From Albibacterium sp035514885 (lineage in GTDB: Bacteria; Bacteroidota; Bacteroidia; Sphingobacteriales; Sphingobacteriaceae): 64,000 bases of DNA. Under the pieces are notes generated by a model. It searched no databases, was not told where the DNA came from, and was given only the letters and a program-made list of their open reading frames with translations. Position numbers and translations under genes: made by a program. Position 1 is the stretch's first letter. Each line of letters starts with the position of its first letter. Shown here one piece after another: positions 17,765 through 26,676 of this stretch. Where the stretch lies: NCBI RefSeq assembly GCF_035514885.1, contig NZ_DATJCH010000010.1, forward strand, positions 1 to 64,000, in the 5' to 3' direction.

Positions 17765-17848
17765 ATGAAATTTATCGAATTAACTCAATACGATACTGAA
17801 AAACTAGTGAATGTAAATTTTGAAAATATGCGTACTTTTAACCTATAG
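17765..17848 (+). CDS. Short open frame, probable gene fragment
   Basis: A 27-residue frame (MKFIELTQYDTEKLVNVNFE and a few more) stops just where the serine-recombinase relic becomes recognisable. It looks like the start of a small globular protein cut off at the junction. I do not recognise the family. Confidence 0.25.
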   Translation: MKFIELTQYDTEKLVNVNFENMRTFNL

Positions 17849-17849
17849 A

Positions 17850-18180
17850 GAGCTACTCTTTGACGAAAAGCTTGATCATTCTGATTTTTCAATTATGAAA
17901 AGCAATGTGAAGAAAAAATAAAAAGGTTAGAAGCGTCGCTCATAGAGGTGAAGGGGATCAAATCGAACACCATGAGTATTGATAATATACTTATAGAAGC
18001 AATAGAGGCACTTTCCAAGCTGAAATATTTATATGAAGAGGATAATGCTTTGACCAAAAAAGAGGTGCTAGGTTCGATATATCGTGAAAAATTGAGATTT
18101 GACGGAAAAGAATATTGAACCCCAAGACTTAACGAAGTGACGCACCTTATCTATTAGATTAACAAGAAGTTACGAGTAAA
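17850..18180 (+). pseudogene. Serine recombinase C-terminal relic
   Basis: Frames joined across one shift near 17890 read LLFDEKLDHSDF, then KQCEEKIKRLEASLIEVKG, then MSIDNILIEAIEALSKLKYL and GSIYREKLRFDGKEY. This matches the coiled-coil C-terminal region of Bacteroidota site-specific serine recombinases. After KEY a TGA replaces the expected Arg codon, and similarity continues as TPRLNEVTHLIY before another stop. The catalytic resolvase domain is absent. It lies between the propeller island and two tRNA genes, marking an old element boundary. Confidence 0.65.
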
Positions 18181-18185
18181 TAAAA

Positions 18186-18220
18186 ACGGGAAAAATCGTA
18201 AGCCATTACGTCTTTCCCGT
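18186..18220 (-). terminator. Terminator of the tRNA-Gly/tRNA-Leu unit
   Basis: The stem ACGGGAAA/TTTCCCGT is extended by CGTAA/TTACG around a short loop. On the minus strand it is followed by TTTTTATTT. It lies 4 bp beyond the 3' end of tRNA-Leu. Confidence 0.8.
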
Positions 18221-18224
18221 GCAG

Positions 18225-18310
18225 TACTGAAGGCGGGAATCGAACCCGCACTCGCTTTAGGGCGAACAGGATTTTAAGTCCTGCGTGTCTACCAGTTCCA
18301 CCACTTCAGC
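18225..18310 (-). tRNA. tRNA-Leu (UAA)
   Basis: This is an 86-nt cloverleaf with a 7-bp acceptor (GCTGAAG/CTTCAGT), anticodon loop CTTAAAA (anticodon UAA), a long variable arm as expected for Leu, and a T loop GGTTCGATTCC. CCA is not encoded. It is transcribed with tRNA-Gly from the promoter at 18478-18507. Confidence 0.93.
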
Positions 18311-18380
18311 ATGTTTAGTATTCCTACTTAACATATTACGTCTCTTAAACGTAAAATCCCTTGCTATAAGGGATTTGTGG

Positions 18381-18453
18381 AGCGAAAGACGAGGTTCGAA
18401 CTCGCGACCTCAACCTTGGCAAGGTTGCGCTCTACCAACTGAGCTACTTTCGC
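18381..18453 (-). tRNA. tRNA-Gly (GCC)
   Basis: This is a 73-nt cloverleaf with acceptor GCGAAAG/CTTTCGC, anticodon loop TTGCCAA (anticodon GCC) and T arm GAGTTCGAACCTC. CCA is not encoded. It is the first gene of the two-tRNA unit. Confidence 0.93.
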
Positions 18454-18477
18454 TTATTGTTTTTGTTTTGGTGAATG

Positions 18478-18507
18478 CAAATATAGGCAGATTTGTCTTT
18501 TTGTCAA
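18478..18507 (-). promoter_or_regulatory. Bacteroidota-type promoter for tRNA-Gly/tRNA-Leu
   Basis: On the minus strand TTG (18505-18507, within TTGACA) is followed by a 19-nt spacer and TATATTTG (18478-18485). This is an exact match to the Bacteroidota -33/-7 pattern, and it sits 25 bp upstream of tRNA-Gly. Confidence 0.8.
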
Positions 18508-18536
18508 GCCTTTTTTAAAAAAAAAGTATACTTTTG

Positions 18537-19025
18537 TTATAAGTCGTTGCTATTCAGGATATCAAAAATCAAATCTTTCTCAAAACCTCTACTTATAGCG
18601 TATTGAGCAAGTTTCATTTTTCGTTTATAGGGTTCTTTTTCACTTAAAACGCGCGCTTTCTTCTCAATAATATGAGTAAGTGTACTAAAATATTCATCAG
18701 GGTCAATTGTATTTAAGGCTTCGTTTATTAAACGGGGAGGGATTCTTTTAAATTTTAATCCATTGGCTATTTTAATTTTTCCCCATTGTTTTATTTTGAA
18801 TTTTCCAGATGTATAAGCATGGGTGAATCGTTCTTCATTTAAAAAGTTCTCTGCTATTAAATCGACAATGATATTTTCTACATCAGCAGGATATTGTCCC
18901 CATTTATATAATTTATCTCTTATTTCTTGTTGTGAACGCTCTTGATAGGCGCAGAAGTTTTCTGCACGTTTTTTTGCTTGAAGTTTAGTTAAGCGAGTTT
19001 CTTTCTGCTTTTCTTGGTCGAACAT
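18537..19025 (-). CDS. recX: Regulatory protein RecX
   Basis: RecX-family proteins bind RecA filaments and modulate recombination. The 162-residue product (from MFDQEKQKET) shows the family's tandem three-helix repeats: ERSQQEIRDKLYKWG, then LIAENFLNEERFTHAYTSGK with KQWGKIKIANGL, then a C-terminal YAISRGFEKDLIFDIL. A longer start at 19082 would leave 1 bp to the divergent gene and add an atypical extension, so I prefer 19025. recA is not in the window. Confidence 0.88.
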   Translation of the reverse strand: MFDQEKQKETRLTKLQAKKRAENFCAYQERSQQEIRDKLYKWGQYPADVENIIVDLIAENFLNEERFTHAYTSGKFKIKQWGKIKIANGLKFKRIPPRLINEALNTIDPDEYFSTLTHIIEKKARVLSEKEPYKRKMKLAQYAISRGFEKDLIFDILNSNDL

Positions 19026-19083
19026 TTGATAAAATTGATAAATTTTTCTTCTTAACCCAAAAATTGATGAAATTCGTTGCATA

Positions 19084-21537
19084 ATGAATAGACTGACCTA
19101 TACTATACTTGATATAGCAACAATTATTACTGACCATAAATTGCTTAGAAATGAGAATGATGATATTCGATATTTAATCTATGATAGCAGGAAGGTAAAT
19201 GACCCTAAACATTCTTTGTTCTTTGCTTTGAAGGGGAATAAGGATGGACATAGTTTTGTTGATGTAGTATATAATTTAGGGGTAAGGAATTTTGTTGTTG
19301 CAGATGGCTTTGTTCCCGTAAAGGATTATATTGATGCAAACTTTCTATATGTAGAAGATACGCTTGTTGCATTGCAAACACTGGCTAAGTATCATCGTAA
19401 ACAGTTCAATTATCCTGTTATCGCAATTACAGGTAGTAATGGTAAGACGGTGGTTAAGGAGTGGCTAAATCAGCTACTTGCTATCGACTTTAATATCGTT
19501 CGGAGCCCTAAAAGTTATAATTCTCAGATTGGTGTAGCTCTTTCATTGTGGCAACTAAGTTCAGATAATGATTTGGCTATAATTGAAGCGGGGATTAGTA
19601 AGGTTGGTGAGATGGATAAATTAAGAGAAATGATTCAGCCGACTGTAGGTATTCTGACTAATATAGGACCAGCACACAGTGATGGTTTTAGAAGTACAGA
19701 GGAGAAAATAGTTGAGAAATTGAAACTGTTTAAAGGAGCGGATAGATTAATTTATTCACCTAAATATATCTCAGCAGCAACGTTGATTCCAGAGGGCTCT
19801 CAACTGTTTACATGGGGCTTCGATGATACAGATCTTAAAGTATTAAGAAAAGAGCAAGATAAAGGCTTCCTGACAGTATATGCTGAGTTTAAAAAAAATG
19901 AGATAAGTATTGAGATACCATTTAACGATGAGGCTTCTATTGAGAATGCAATAATATGCTGGTCAGTAATGTTAAGCATGAATTATTCTCAGGAAATTAT
20001 TCGGAAGCGGATGAAGGCTCTTCTTGCTGTTGAAATGCGATTGGAGTTAAAAAATGGAGTTAACAATTGTTCTATTATTGACGATTCATATAGTTGCGAT
20101 ATTGCATCTCTAACTATAGCTCTTAATTTCTTACAGCAGCAAAATCAGCATAAAAAACGCACTTTAATTTTATCGGACATTCCTGGTGTTGAGAAGGATA
20201 AGTTGTCTATATATGAGACGGTTGCTTTGTTGTTGAAAAGTAATTCAATCGATGGATTTATTGGCATTGGAAAAGATATAAGTAGTTTCTCAAGCTTGTT
20301 TTCTAAAAGCGCAATATTCTACAACTCTACGGAAGATTTTATTAAGGCTTTACCTGGTATGAACTTTCATGATGAGACCATCTTGTTAAAAGGTGCCAGA
20401 TCTTTTTATTTTGAAAAGATTAGTAAACTTTTGACCTTAAAAACACATGATACTTCTCTTGAGATTAACTTAAACGCTTTAGAATATAATCTTAACTATT
20501 ATAAAAGGAAGCTAGATAACCAAACTAAGTTAATGGTAATGGTTAAAGCTTTCTCATACGGCAGCGGTAGTTTTGAGATTGCCAATTTATTGCAATTTAA
20601 TAGGGTAGATTATTTGGCAGTTGCCTATCCGGATGAGGGTATTGCTTTGAGAGTTTCAGGTATAAAATCACCGATTATGGTTATGAGTCCCGACCTGCTT
20701 TCTTTTGAAGCGATTATTGATAATTATCTAGAGCCCGAGATTTTCTCACTTGATCTTCTTCGGTCTTTGATTGGCTTATTGGAGGATCGAGGGATCAAAG
20801 AATATCCAATTCATATAAAGATTGAAACAGGAATGCATCGACTAGGGTTTGAAGCACAGGATTTTAATGAACTGATTGAAATAGTTTCAACAAATAACTC
20901 GGTTAAAATTGCAAGTGTATTTTCGCATTTAGCTGCTTCGGGTTCTCCCAAACATGATGACTTTACCCGAGAGCAAATAGCTAAACTGAAAATGTTTACT
21001 AATGAATTGAAAGAAATCCTGCCTTATTCGTTTCTTGTTCATATATCAAATACTGCAGCTATTGAGCGTTGGCCTGAAGCAAGATTTGATATGGTGCGTT
21101 TAGGAATTGGCTTATATGGTGTGGGTTCTTTAAGTGAAGGCTTATTAGAAACGGTGGCTACCTTAAAAACGAGTGTTTCGCAAATTAAACATATAAAGAA
21201 GGGAGAAACGGTTGGTTATAATCGGAATGGGGTTTTAGAAGATGGAGGGACGATTGCCACGGTAAAAATTGGATATGCCGATGGTTTCAGCAGACGTTTT
21301 GGAAATGGTGTGGGGAAATTGTTGATTAAGGGAAAATTGGTGCCGACAGTAGGCGATATCTGTATGGACATGTGCATGGTCGATGTAACAGATATGCCTG
21401 TGAAGGTTGGAGATGAGGTTGTTGTATTTGGAAAGGAACCTACTGTAGAGAGTCTGGCAGCATCTATTGAAACTATTCCATATGAAATTATGACGGGTAT
21501 ATCACAACGTGTTAAGCGGATTTATTTTTATGAATAG
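19084..21537 (+). CDS. Bifunctional MurF / alanine racemase
   Basis: The 817-residue fusion is a known Bacteroidota arrangement. Residues of about 1-455 are UDP-N-acetylmuramoyl-tripeptide:D-Ala-D-Ala ligase, with DSRKV near the N-terminus and the ATP loop ITGSNGKTVVKEW near residue 115. Residues of about 456-817 are PLP-dependent alanine racemase, with the cofactor lysine in MVKAFSYGSG (about residue 486; most homologues have KANAYGHG), a GLYGVG segment and VGYNRNG carrying the second catalytic Tyr. One polypeptide thus makes D-Ala and adds D-Ala-D-Ala to the peptidoglycan precursor. In MurF several usual catalytic residues look diverged, so ligase activity is less certain than racemase activity. 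Confidence 0.9.
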   Translation: MNRLTYTILDIATIITDHKLLRNENDDIRYLIYDSRKVNDPKHSLFFALKGNKDGHSFVDVVYNLGVRNFVVADGFVPVKDYIDANFLYVEDTLVALQTLAKYHRKQFNYPVIAITGSNGKTVVKEWLNQLLAIDFNIVRSPKSYNSQIGVALSLWQLSSDNDLAIIEAGISKVGEMDKLREMIQPTVGILTNIGPAHSDGFRSTEEKIVEKLKLFKGADRLIYSPKYISAATLIPEGSQLFTWGFDDTDLKVLRKEQDKGFLTVYAEFKKNEISIEIPFNDEASIENAIICWSVMLSMNYSQEIIRKRMKALLAVEMRLELKNGVNNCSIIDDSYSCDIASLTIALNFLQQQNQHKKRTLILSDIPGVEKDKLSIYETVALLLKSNSIDGFIGIGKDISSFSSLFSKSAIFYNSTEDFIKALPGMNFHDETILLKGARSFYFEKISKLLTLKTHDTSLEINLNALEYNLNYYKRKLDNQTKLMVMVKAFSYGSGSFEIANLLQFNRVDYLAVAYPDEGIALRVSGIKSPIMVMSPDLLSFEAIIDNYLEPEIFSLDLLRSLIGLLEDRGIKEYPIHIKIETGMHRLGFEAQDFNELIEIVSTNNSVKIASVFSHLAASGSPKHDDFTREQIAKLKMFTNELKEILPYSFLVHISNTAAIERWPEARFDMVRLGIGLYGVGSLSEGLLETVATLKTSVSQIKHIKKGETVGYNRNGVLEDGGTIATVKIGYADGFSRRFGNGVGKLLIKGKLVPTVGDICMDMCMVDVTDMPVKVGDEVVVFGKEPTVESLAASIETIPYEIMTGISQRVKRIYFYE

Positions 21538-21540
21538 TTC

Positions 21541-21573
21541 TTGTAATTAGCCATTAATGATTTTCTATCTTTG
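21541..21573 (+). promoter_or_regulatory. Putative promoter of the DUF502 gene
   Basis: TTG at 21541-21543 and TATCTTTG at 21566-21573 fit the Bacteroidota pattern, with a spacer of 22 nt that is slightly long. It is 17 bp upstream of the start codon. Confidence 0.5.
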
Positions 21574-21590
21574 TTAAAATCAATGTTTCG

Positions 21591-22187
21591 ATGATAAAAG
21601 TAGTTTTGCGCAGAATATTTAATTACTTGGTTAAAGGAACGATCGTTCTTTTACCCCTTGCCGGCGCAGCATTTTTGATATACTGGTTGTTTTCCAGCCT
21701 GGATGCGGCATTGAATTTAAGTACTTGGATGTTTATGGACGAGTTTGGGAATCCAATATATGTTCCGGGACTGGGAATTATAAGCGTTTTGATTATTTTG
21801 ATCTTTGTAGGCTTTTTGATAACAAATTTTGTGACTGAACCGATCTATAATTGGTTTGGCAGAATTATAAATAAGGTTCCTCTTTTCAATACGCTTTATA
21901 CCTCTTTGAAGGATTTTACTGAAGCATTTGTTGGTGATGCTAAAAAGTTTAATGAACCTGTTATGGTTGAGTTTAATGATACAGGTTTAAAGCGAATTGG
22001 ATTCTTAACTCAGCGCGATTTGTCTAAAATAGGCTTAGAAGGAGAGGTTATGGTTTATTTTCCATATGCTTATTCATTCGCCGGTCAGGTTGCTATTGCA
22101 AAGGCTGAAAAGGTAACAAAATTGAATATTAGTGCAACGGATGCTATGAAGCTGGTAGTTTCTGGTGGCGTTAGCGGTTTGGAATAG
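21591..22187 (+). CDS. DUF502 family membrane protein
   Basis: The 198-residue protein has two hydrophobic segments (about residues 13-35 and 58-83) joined by a loop containing NPIYVPGLGI. These are followed by FNTLYTSLKDF and a soluble domain of about 90 residues. This is the standard DUF502 layout. The biochemical role of the family is not established. It ends 1 bp before the convergent methyltransferase gene. Confidence 0.85.
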   Translation: MIKVVLRRIFNYLVKGTIVLLPLAGAAFLIYWLFSSLDAALNLSTWMFMDEFGNPIYVPGLGIISVLIILIFVGFLITNFVTEPIYNWFGRIINKVPLFNTLYTSLKDFTEAFVGDAKKFNEPVMVEFNDTGLKRIGFLTQRDLSKIGLEGEVMVYFPYAYSFAGQVAIAKAEKVTKLNISATDAMKLVVSGGVSGLE

Positions 22188-22188
22188 A

Positions 22189-23367
22189 TTAATCGCGTTC
22201 TGCAAATATTACGGATAACCTATCATTGTCTGTTCTGCAAAAGAATATAAAATTATTATTGTTCTCTTCGATCCTGTGTTTCTTTCGAAGACTTTCTACG
22301 TTTAGCGGGAAGTTTTTAGAAATAACGTTTGCAGCTAGCTTTACTTTTGTTTTTTTGAATTCTTTATACTCGAGTGTCTCCTTTACTTTAAAGACTCTTC
22401 CTGGGAAAGATTCAATTCTGTTGTTTGATGTATATAAATGCGTGTTTGTATTTAACTTATCAAGCATATAACGTTGTGCTATTAGCTTAAAACCGCCTGC
22501 TTTCAAAATTGCAACATCCGGGTCATATAGATACTGCTGAGGTTCTCCTATTTGAAAGGTGGACTCCTTCTCTTCAGTTTCTAGAAATGAAAATGAAGAG
22601 TCATCACCTTCGTTTAGGATTGTAGCATGAATCACTGGAACACCATTGAAATTTTTTTCTAAAACAAAGAGTAACTCTTTACAATCATTTTTGAAACTGA
22701 TAATATGTACCTCTTTTACGTGCTTTAACTGTGATATACTTAAGGAAATATCTAATAAAGGAGATGTTTTAATAATTATCTGTTGGCTTTTTTCAAGCAA
22801 TTCATCTTGATGCTGTATGATATTTGGTTCGCAATCATCTAGTCTAAAGACCTTCCGGGTGTTAACGCGACGAGATGGATCAATAAAGACTGTGTGGTAA
22901 AAAGAGCTATTCCGGATTATATATTCGATTCCATTTTCATTTATAAAATGGATGTTATTTCTCCCCATTTGTTTAGCATTATATGCCGCAATCTGAGAAA
23001 GAATGGGGTTGATTTCACAATGAACTAATGATTTTGCTCTTAATGAGAAATAGAAAGCATCAATTCCAAACCCTCCGGTCAGATCAATTACAGTTTCGTT
23101 TTCAGGTATGAGTTTGCTTTTATAAAACGCAGTTGTTTCTGAAGATGCCTGTTCAATAGAGATAGTAGGAGGATAGTAAATAGAATCAGTTTCAAACCAC
23201 AAGGGAAGTTTTTTCTTTGCTTTTTGTCGAGATTCTATTTGAGTGGCTAATTCTGAGCTACTCACCTTTTCGAATGGACTCTTTGCCAAAGCAATCTTCT
23301 TAGGGTCTTCGTGTATATTTTTTAATAGAAAGCGTTGTACCGCTGATGTTAATATTTCGCGGTTCAT
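22189..23367 (-). CDS. THUMP-like domain class I SAM-dependent methyltransferase
   Basis: The 392-residue protein has an N-terminal helical region, a SAM-binding motif VIDLTGGFGIDAFYFS (about residue 93), an acidic motif CEINP after strand 2 and the DPSRR motif (about residue 158) in the active-site strand. The C-terminal part fits the THUMP-like domain. Such proteins are presumed RNA methyltransferases, but the substrate is unknown. It is the last gene of a minus-strand operon, 3 bp after lysC. Confidence 0.82.
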   Translation of the reverse strand: MNREILTSAVQRFLLKNIHEDPKKIALAKSPFEKVSSSELATQIESRQKAKKKLPLWFETDSIYYPPTISIEQASSETTAFYKSKLIPENETVIDLTGGFGIDAFYFSLRAKSLVHCEINPILSQIAAYNAKQMGRNNIHFINENGIEYIIRNSSFYHTVFIDPSRRVNTRKVFRLDDCEPNIIQHQDELLEKSQQIIIKTSPLLDISLSISQLKHVKEVHIISFKNDCKELLFVLEKNFNGVPVIHATILNEGDDSSFSFLETEEKESTFQIGEPQQYLYDPDVAILKAGGFKLIAQRYMLDKLNTNTHLYTSNNRIESFPGRVFKVKETLEYKEFKKTKVKLAANVISKNFPLNVESLRKKHRIEENNNNFIFFCRTDNDRLSVIFAERD

Positions 23368-23370
23368 AAA

Positions 23371-24642
23371 TTAATTTATTGCTTTATTACGAATCAGCAT
23401 TTGACAGGTATAGGAGTTTTTTACTTCTAAAATAATTTCTTTATTTACTAATACCCTGTCAATAGTATCTTGATTGTAATAACGTATTGTTGCTAATTCA
23501 AGGTTTTCTTTATAGGAGACTTTAAAATCTTTATTTAATTCTTCAATAAGTTTTGGGATTTTTTCAGAATCATTATCTACGCTAACGGAGAAGTTGATTG
23601 CACTGTTGTGCATCATATTAATCTTCACTTTATATTTATAAAAGAGACTGAAAATCTGGCTTAAGTTGTCTTCGAGGATAAAAGAAAAATCTTTTGGTAA
23701 GATATTAATCAGGACTTGATCTATCTTGAAAATGAACGAAGGGATGGATAAGCGGTCTTTGGTTTTCCGGATAACGGTACCCACATTATTTGTATCGATA
23801 AAAGATCGTACATTGAGTATGATCCCTTTGTTTTCTAAGGGTTTTATTGTTTTTGGATGTATAATGCTGGCACCGTAGTAACTTAATTCTATGGCATCTA
23901 CATAGGATAATTCAGGTATAAGCTCTGTAGAGTTAAACCACTTAGGATCGGCATTTAAAACGCCGGGAACATCTTTCCAGATAGTGACCGATTCGGCATT
24001 TAGGCAGGCGGCGAAAACTGCAGCCGAATAATCAGATCCCTCTCTACCCAAGGTTGTGGTAAAGTTTTCAGACGTTCCGCCTAGAAAGCCTTGAGTTATC
24101 GGGATATAGTTTTCTAATAGTTTAGGGATATCTTGTTGGATAGACTCTTCCGTTTTTACCCAATCGATATTTCCTTCTCTATATGTGTTATCTGTGTGAA
24201 TATAGTTTCTAACATCTAGCCATTTTGTTGGAATATTCTGCTGTTGTAAATAAGCACTTACAATTTTAGTAGAAACCATTTCGCCAATGGAGACTATCTG
24301 ATCGTATAGATAATCGTATTCGTCTTGTGGTTCTTCTTCAATTATCCAATCAATCTCAACAAAAGTGTTAGCTACATCATCGAATATAGGATTGGATTTA
24401 TCATGGAATAGTTCTTCTATAATTTTATAATGATAGTTTTTTATTTCATCGAATATCTTATGTAGATCATCAGTTTGATTAAAATATGCATTTAATAGAC
24501 CTTCAAGCCTGTTTGTGGTTTTGTCCATTGCTGAAACAATAACTAGCAGACTGTCGTTTTTATAGGTTTCAATTATTTTGGCGAGGTTTTTTATGCTCTC
24601 AGCATTTTTAACTGATGCACCTCCAAATTTAAATACTTGCAT
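23371..24642 (-). CDS. lysC: Aspartate kinase
   Basis: The enzyme phosphorylates aspartate, the first step to lysine, threonine, methionine and diaminopimelate. The 423-residue monofunctional protein starts MQVFKFGGASVKNAESI (nucleotide-binding KFGGASV). It also carries TTLGREGSDYSAA, the aspartate and ATP loop typical of the family. The C-terminal third (from about residue 310) fits paired ACT domains that normally carry feedback regulation. dapD, elsewhere in the window, acts later in the same pathway. Confidence 0.92.
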   Translation of the reverse strand: MQVFKFGGASVKNAESIKNLAKIIETYKNDSLLVIVSAMDKTTNRLEGLLNAYFNQTDDLHKIFDEIKNYHYKIIEELFHDKSNPIFDDVANTFVEIDWIIEEEPQDEYDYLYDQIVSIGEMVSTKIVSAYLQQQNIPTKWLDVRNYIHTDNTYREGNIDWVKTEESIQQDIPKLLENYIPITQGFLGGTSENFTTTLGREGSDYSAAVFAACLNAESVTIWKDVPGVLNADPKWFNSTELIPELSYVDAIELSYYGASIIHPKTIKPLENKGIILNVRSFIDTNNVGTVIRKTKDRLSIPSFIFKIDQVLINILPKDFSFILEDNLSQIFSLFYKYKVKINMMHNSAINFSVSVDNDSEKIPKLIEELNKDFKVSYKENLELATIRYYNQDTIDRVLVNKEIILEVKNSYTCQMLIRNKAIN

Positions 24643-24656
24643 TTTTCTTGTTTAGC

Positions 24657-25466
24657 TTATTTAATTCCAAGCATTTCTTTTGCCTCTGGAGTTAGCATGT
24701 TGTTTATTTTGTTATAAGGAATTTCAAGTCTGGTTACTCCTTCTGCATAAGCTTTGATTTCGTATATATTATAAAGGAATAAGATGCTGTTTTTTTGCAA
24801 CAGGAAGTTATTGTTTAAAGAGAATTGTCCGTCTTCAAAAAAGTAATTAGGAAAGGAGTTTTGAATGCTGTCAATTCCCTCATCTTTTTTGAAAATTTCT
24901 TCTGCTATAAGTGTTAATGAATCCATTTTGTTGTCAAGAATAATATCTTGAATGGTTATTTCCTTTTTAGAATTGAGATTGAAATTGCTGTATATAATTC
25001 CATGATTTCCATGAGCGCCACCCATAAAATCTTCATAGTTGACCTGTATACCAAGATAGGTTTTGTGATTTTCTACAACAGTTGCTTTTAGTTGTTTGTA
25101 CCAAGGCCAAGGGCTGCTATAATCTAGTTTTTGATAGTCTTCATACTCTTTTATAAACCCCTGTCCCGCCTCCTCCATTGAATTGTATTGCATGTCGGGA
25201 TTATCGTTGAAGTTGATTAAGTTTTTAATGTAGCTATTTATCGTATCATTCTGAAAGAGAGGGTAAGTAGCTTCAAAAAAGGTTTTATCTTGAACAGAAT
25301 CTATGGCTTTACTTTCAAGCTTGCTTTCCAGGTAAAACTTTTCTATTGTATATGTTAATGTATCCGGTTTGAGATCTGCCGAAGTGCTATTTTCATTGTT
25401 GTTTGAATTGCATGCAGCTAAAAAGATTAGAGCAATTGCAGTTATATAGAAAGATAATTTGCGCAT
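24657..25466 (-). CDS. DUF3298/DUF4163 (RsiV-like) lipoprotein
   Basis: The 269-residue protein has a lipoprotein signal (LAAC, Cys19) and an Asn/Ser-rich linker. It then has a domain with FFEATYPLF, VNYEDFMGGAHGNHGI and ILDNKMDSLTLIAEEIFK, the pattern of the DUF4163 plus DUF3298 pair. The best-known member is the extracytoplasmic domain of RsiV, which binds lysozyme, but no anti-sigma part is present here. It sits between GNAT and lysC in the operon. Confidence 0.75.
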   Translation of the reverse strand: MRKLSFYITAIALIFLAACNSNNNENSTSADLKPDTLTYTIEKFYLESKLESKAIDSVQDKTFFEATYPLFQNDTINSYIKNLINFNDNPDMQYNSMEEAGQGFIKEYEDYQKLDYSSPWPWYKQLKATVVENHKTYLGIQVNYEDFMGGAHGNHGIIYSNFNLNSKKEITIQDIILDNKMDSLTLIAEEIFKKDEGIDSIQNSFPNYFFEDGQFSLNNNFLLQKNSILFLYNIYEIKAYAEGVTRLEIPYNKINNMLTPEAKEMLGIK

Positions 25467-25477
25467 AAAAATGTTAT

Positions 25478-25930
25478 TTAGTGATTAGTGATAGAGCCAT
25501 TTAGCCAACCTTTGTCAAACTCTGCCTTATACTTTCTGTAAAAGTTTAAGGCTGGTTCATTCCAATCGAGCACCTGCCAAACTAAACCAGAATATCCATT
25601 GTCTTTACTTACTTGTAAGACTTTCTCGAAAAGTAGTTTGCCAAAACCTTTGCCTCTATGTTTGTCTGTTACAATGATATCTTCCAAATAGATTCTCCGT
25701 CCTTTCCAGGTGGAGTACCTAATATAATAAAGAGCCATTCCTTCTATATTTCCGTCTACTTCAGTTACATATGCTTCCCAAACTGGGTTGGCACCGAATC
25801 CTGCTTCCTCGAACTCTTCTAAACTTACAGTTACTTCTTGAGGAGCTTTTTCATACTCGGCCAACTCTTTTACTAATTCTAGCAGGCGAGCACAATCTTT
25901 TTTCTGTGCTTTACGTAGTTGAGGATTCAT
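25478..25930 (-). CDS. GNAT-family N-acetyltransferase
   Basis: The 150-residue protein has a typical GNAT fold. It has an N-terminal RKAQKKDCARLLELVKELA, a central YLEDIIVTDKHRGKGFGKLL with the acetyl-CoA loop R-G-K-G-F-G-K, and a C-terminal VLDWNEPALNFYRKYKAEF. The last motif is like that of diamine (spermidine/spermine type) acetyltransferases, but the substrate cannot be fixed. It is the second gene of the minus-strand operon, 4 bp after the YggS gene. Confidence 0.85.
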   Translation of the reverse strand: MNPQLRKAQKKDCARLLELVKELAEYEKAPQEVTVSLEEFEEAGFGANPVWEAYVTEVDGNIEGMALYYIRYSTWKGRRIYLEDIIVTDKHRGKGFGKLLFEKVLQVSKDNGYSGLVWQVLDWNEPALNFYRKYKAEFDKGWLNGSITNH

Positions 25931-25934
25931 TCTT

Positions 25935-26615
25935 TTAATTTTTGCTATAATCCCGCTCTCCGAAAATTAAACTTCCAATACGCACCATTGTACTGCCTTC
26001 TTCAAGAGCTATTTTATAATCTGATGACATGCCCATGGATAACTCCTTAAACGAATCCTCTTTTCTGAAAAAGCTTTCTTTTATCCCGGAAAATAAAACC
26101 TTTAGATCATGAAATTCTTCCTTTACCATTTTGATGTTGGGAGTGTTTGAAGCAATACCCATTAATCCGATGATCCGAATGTTTTTCATTGCTTGATATT
26201 CTTCTGATCTCAGCAGTTCGATGGTATCTGCATAATCCAGTCCGGCTTTTGTGTCCTCATCTGAAATTTGAATTTGAAGAAGACAATCAATAACTCGTTT
26301 GGCTTTTAATGCTTGTTTATTTATTTCTTGCAAGAGTTTTAAGCTATCTACCGAGTGAATTAAGCCAATATAAGGTGCGATGTATTTTACTTTGTTTCTT
26401 TGTAAGCTTCCAATTTGATGCCAAATGATATCATTTGGGAGTTTATCATGTTTTTCATTTAACTCTTGAACCTGATTTTCTCCGAAATGCCGCTGTCCTT
26501 CATTGTATACTTCTAAAATCTCTTCAATTGATTTTGTTTTTGAAACTGCAATTAGTTGTGCATCATGATTTTCTAACTCTTTGTTAATACTTTGTAGCCT
26601 TTCAAAAGTGTTCAT
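25935..26615 (-). CDS. YggS-family pyridoxal phosphate-binding protein
   Basis: The 226-residue protein is of single-domain TIM-barrel type and acts in PLP homeostasis. The cofactor lysine is Lys26 in AVSKTKSIEE. FGENQVQELNEKHD, WHQIGSLQRNKVKY, HSVDS and the C-terminal MSSDYKIALEEGSTMVRIGS, which binds phosphate, are all in order. It is the first gene of the operon that continues to lysC, and divergent from the DUF4296 gene at 26677. Confidence 0.92.
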   Translation of the reverse strand: MNTFERLQSINKELENHDAQLIAVSKTKSIEEILEVYNEGQRHFGENQVQELNEKHDKLPNDIIWHQIGSLQRNKVKYIAPYIGLIHSVDSLKLLQEINKQALKAKRVIDCLLQIQISDEDTKAGLDYADTIELLRSEEYQAMKNIRIIGLMGIASNTPNIKMVKEEFHDLKVLFSGIKESFFRKEDSFKELSMGMSSDYKIALEEGSTMVRIGSLIFGERDYSKN

Positions 26616-26676
26616 GTGATTATATATTTGTGCCCGGACAGCGTAATTATTTGTATTTTTGTTGCTAATTTAAGAA

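Noticed and set aside
18285..18518. Plus-strand frame across the two tRNA genes
   Set aside because: The sequence is fully explained by tRNA-Leu, tRNA-Gly and their promoter on the minus strand.
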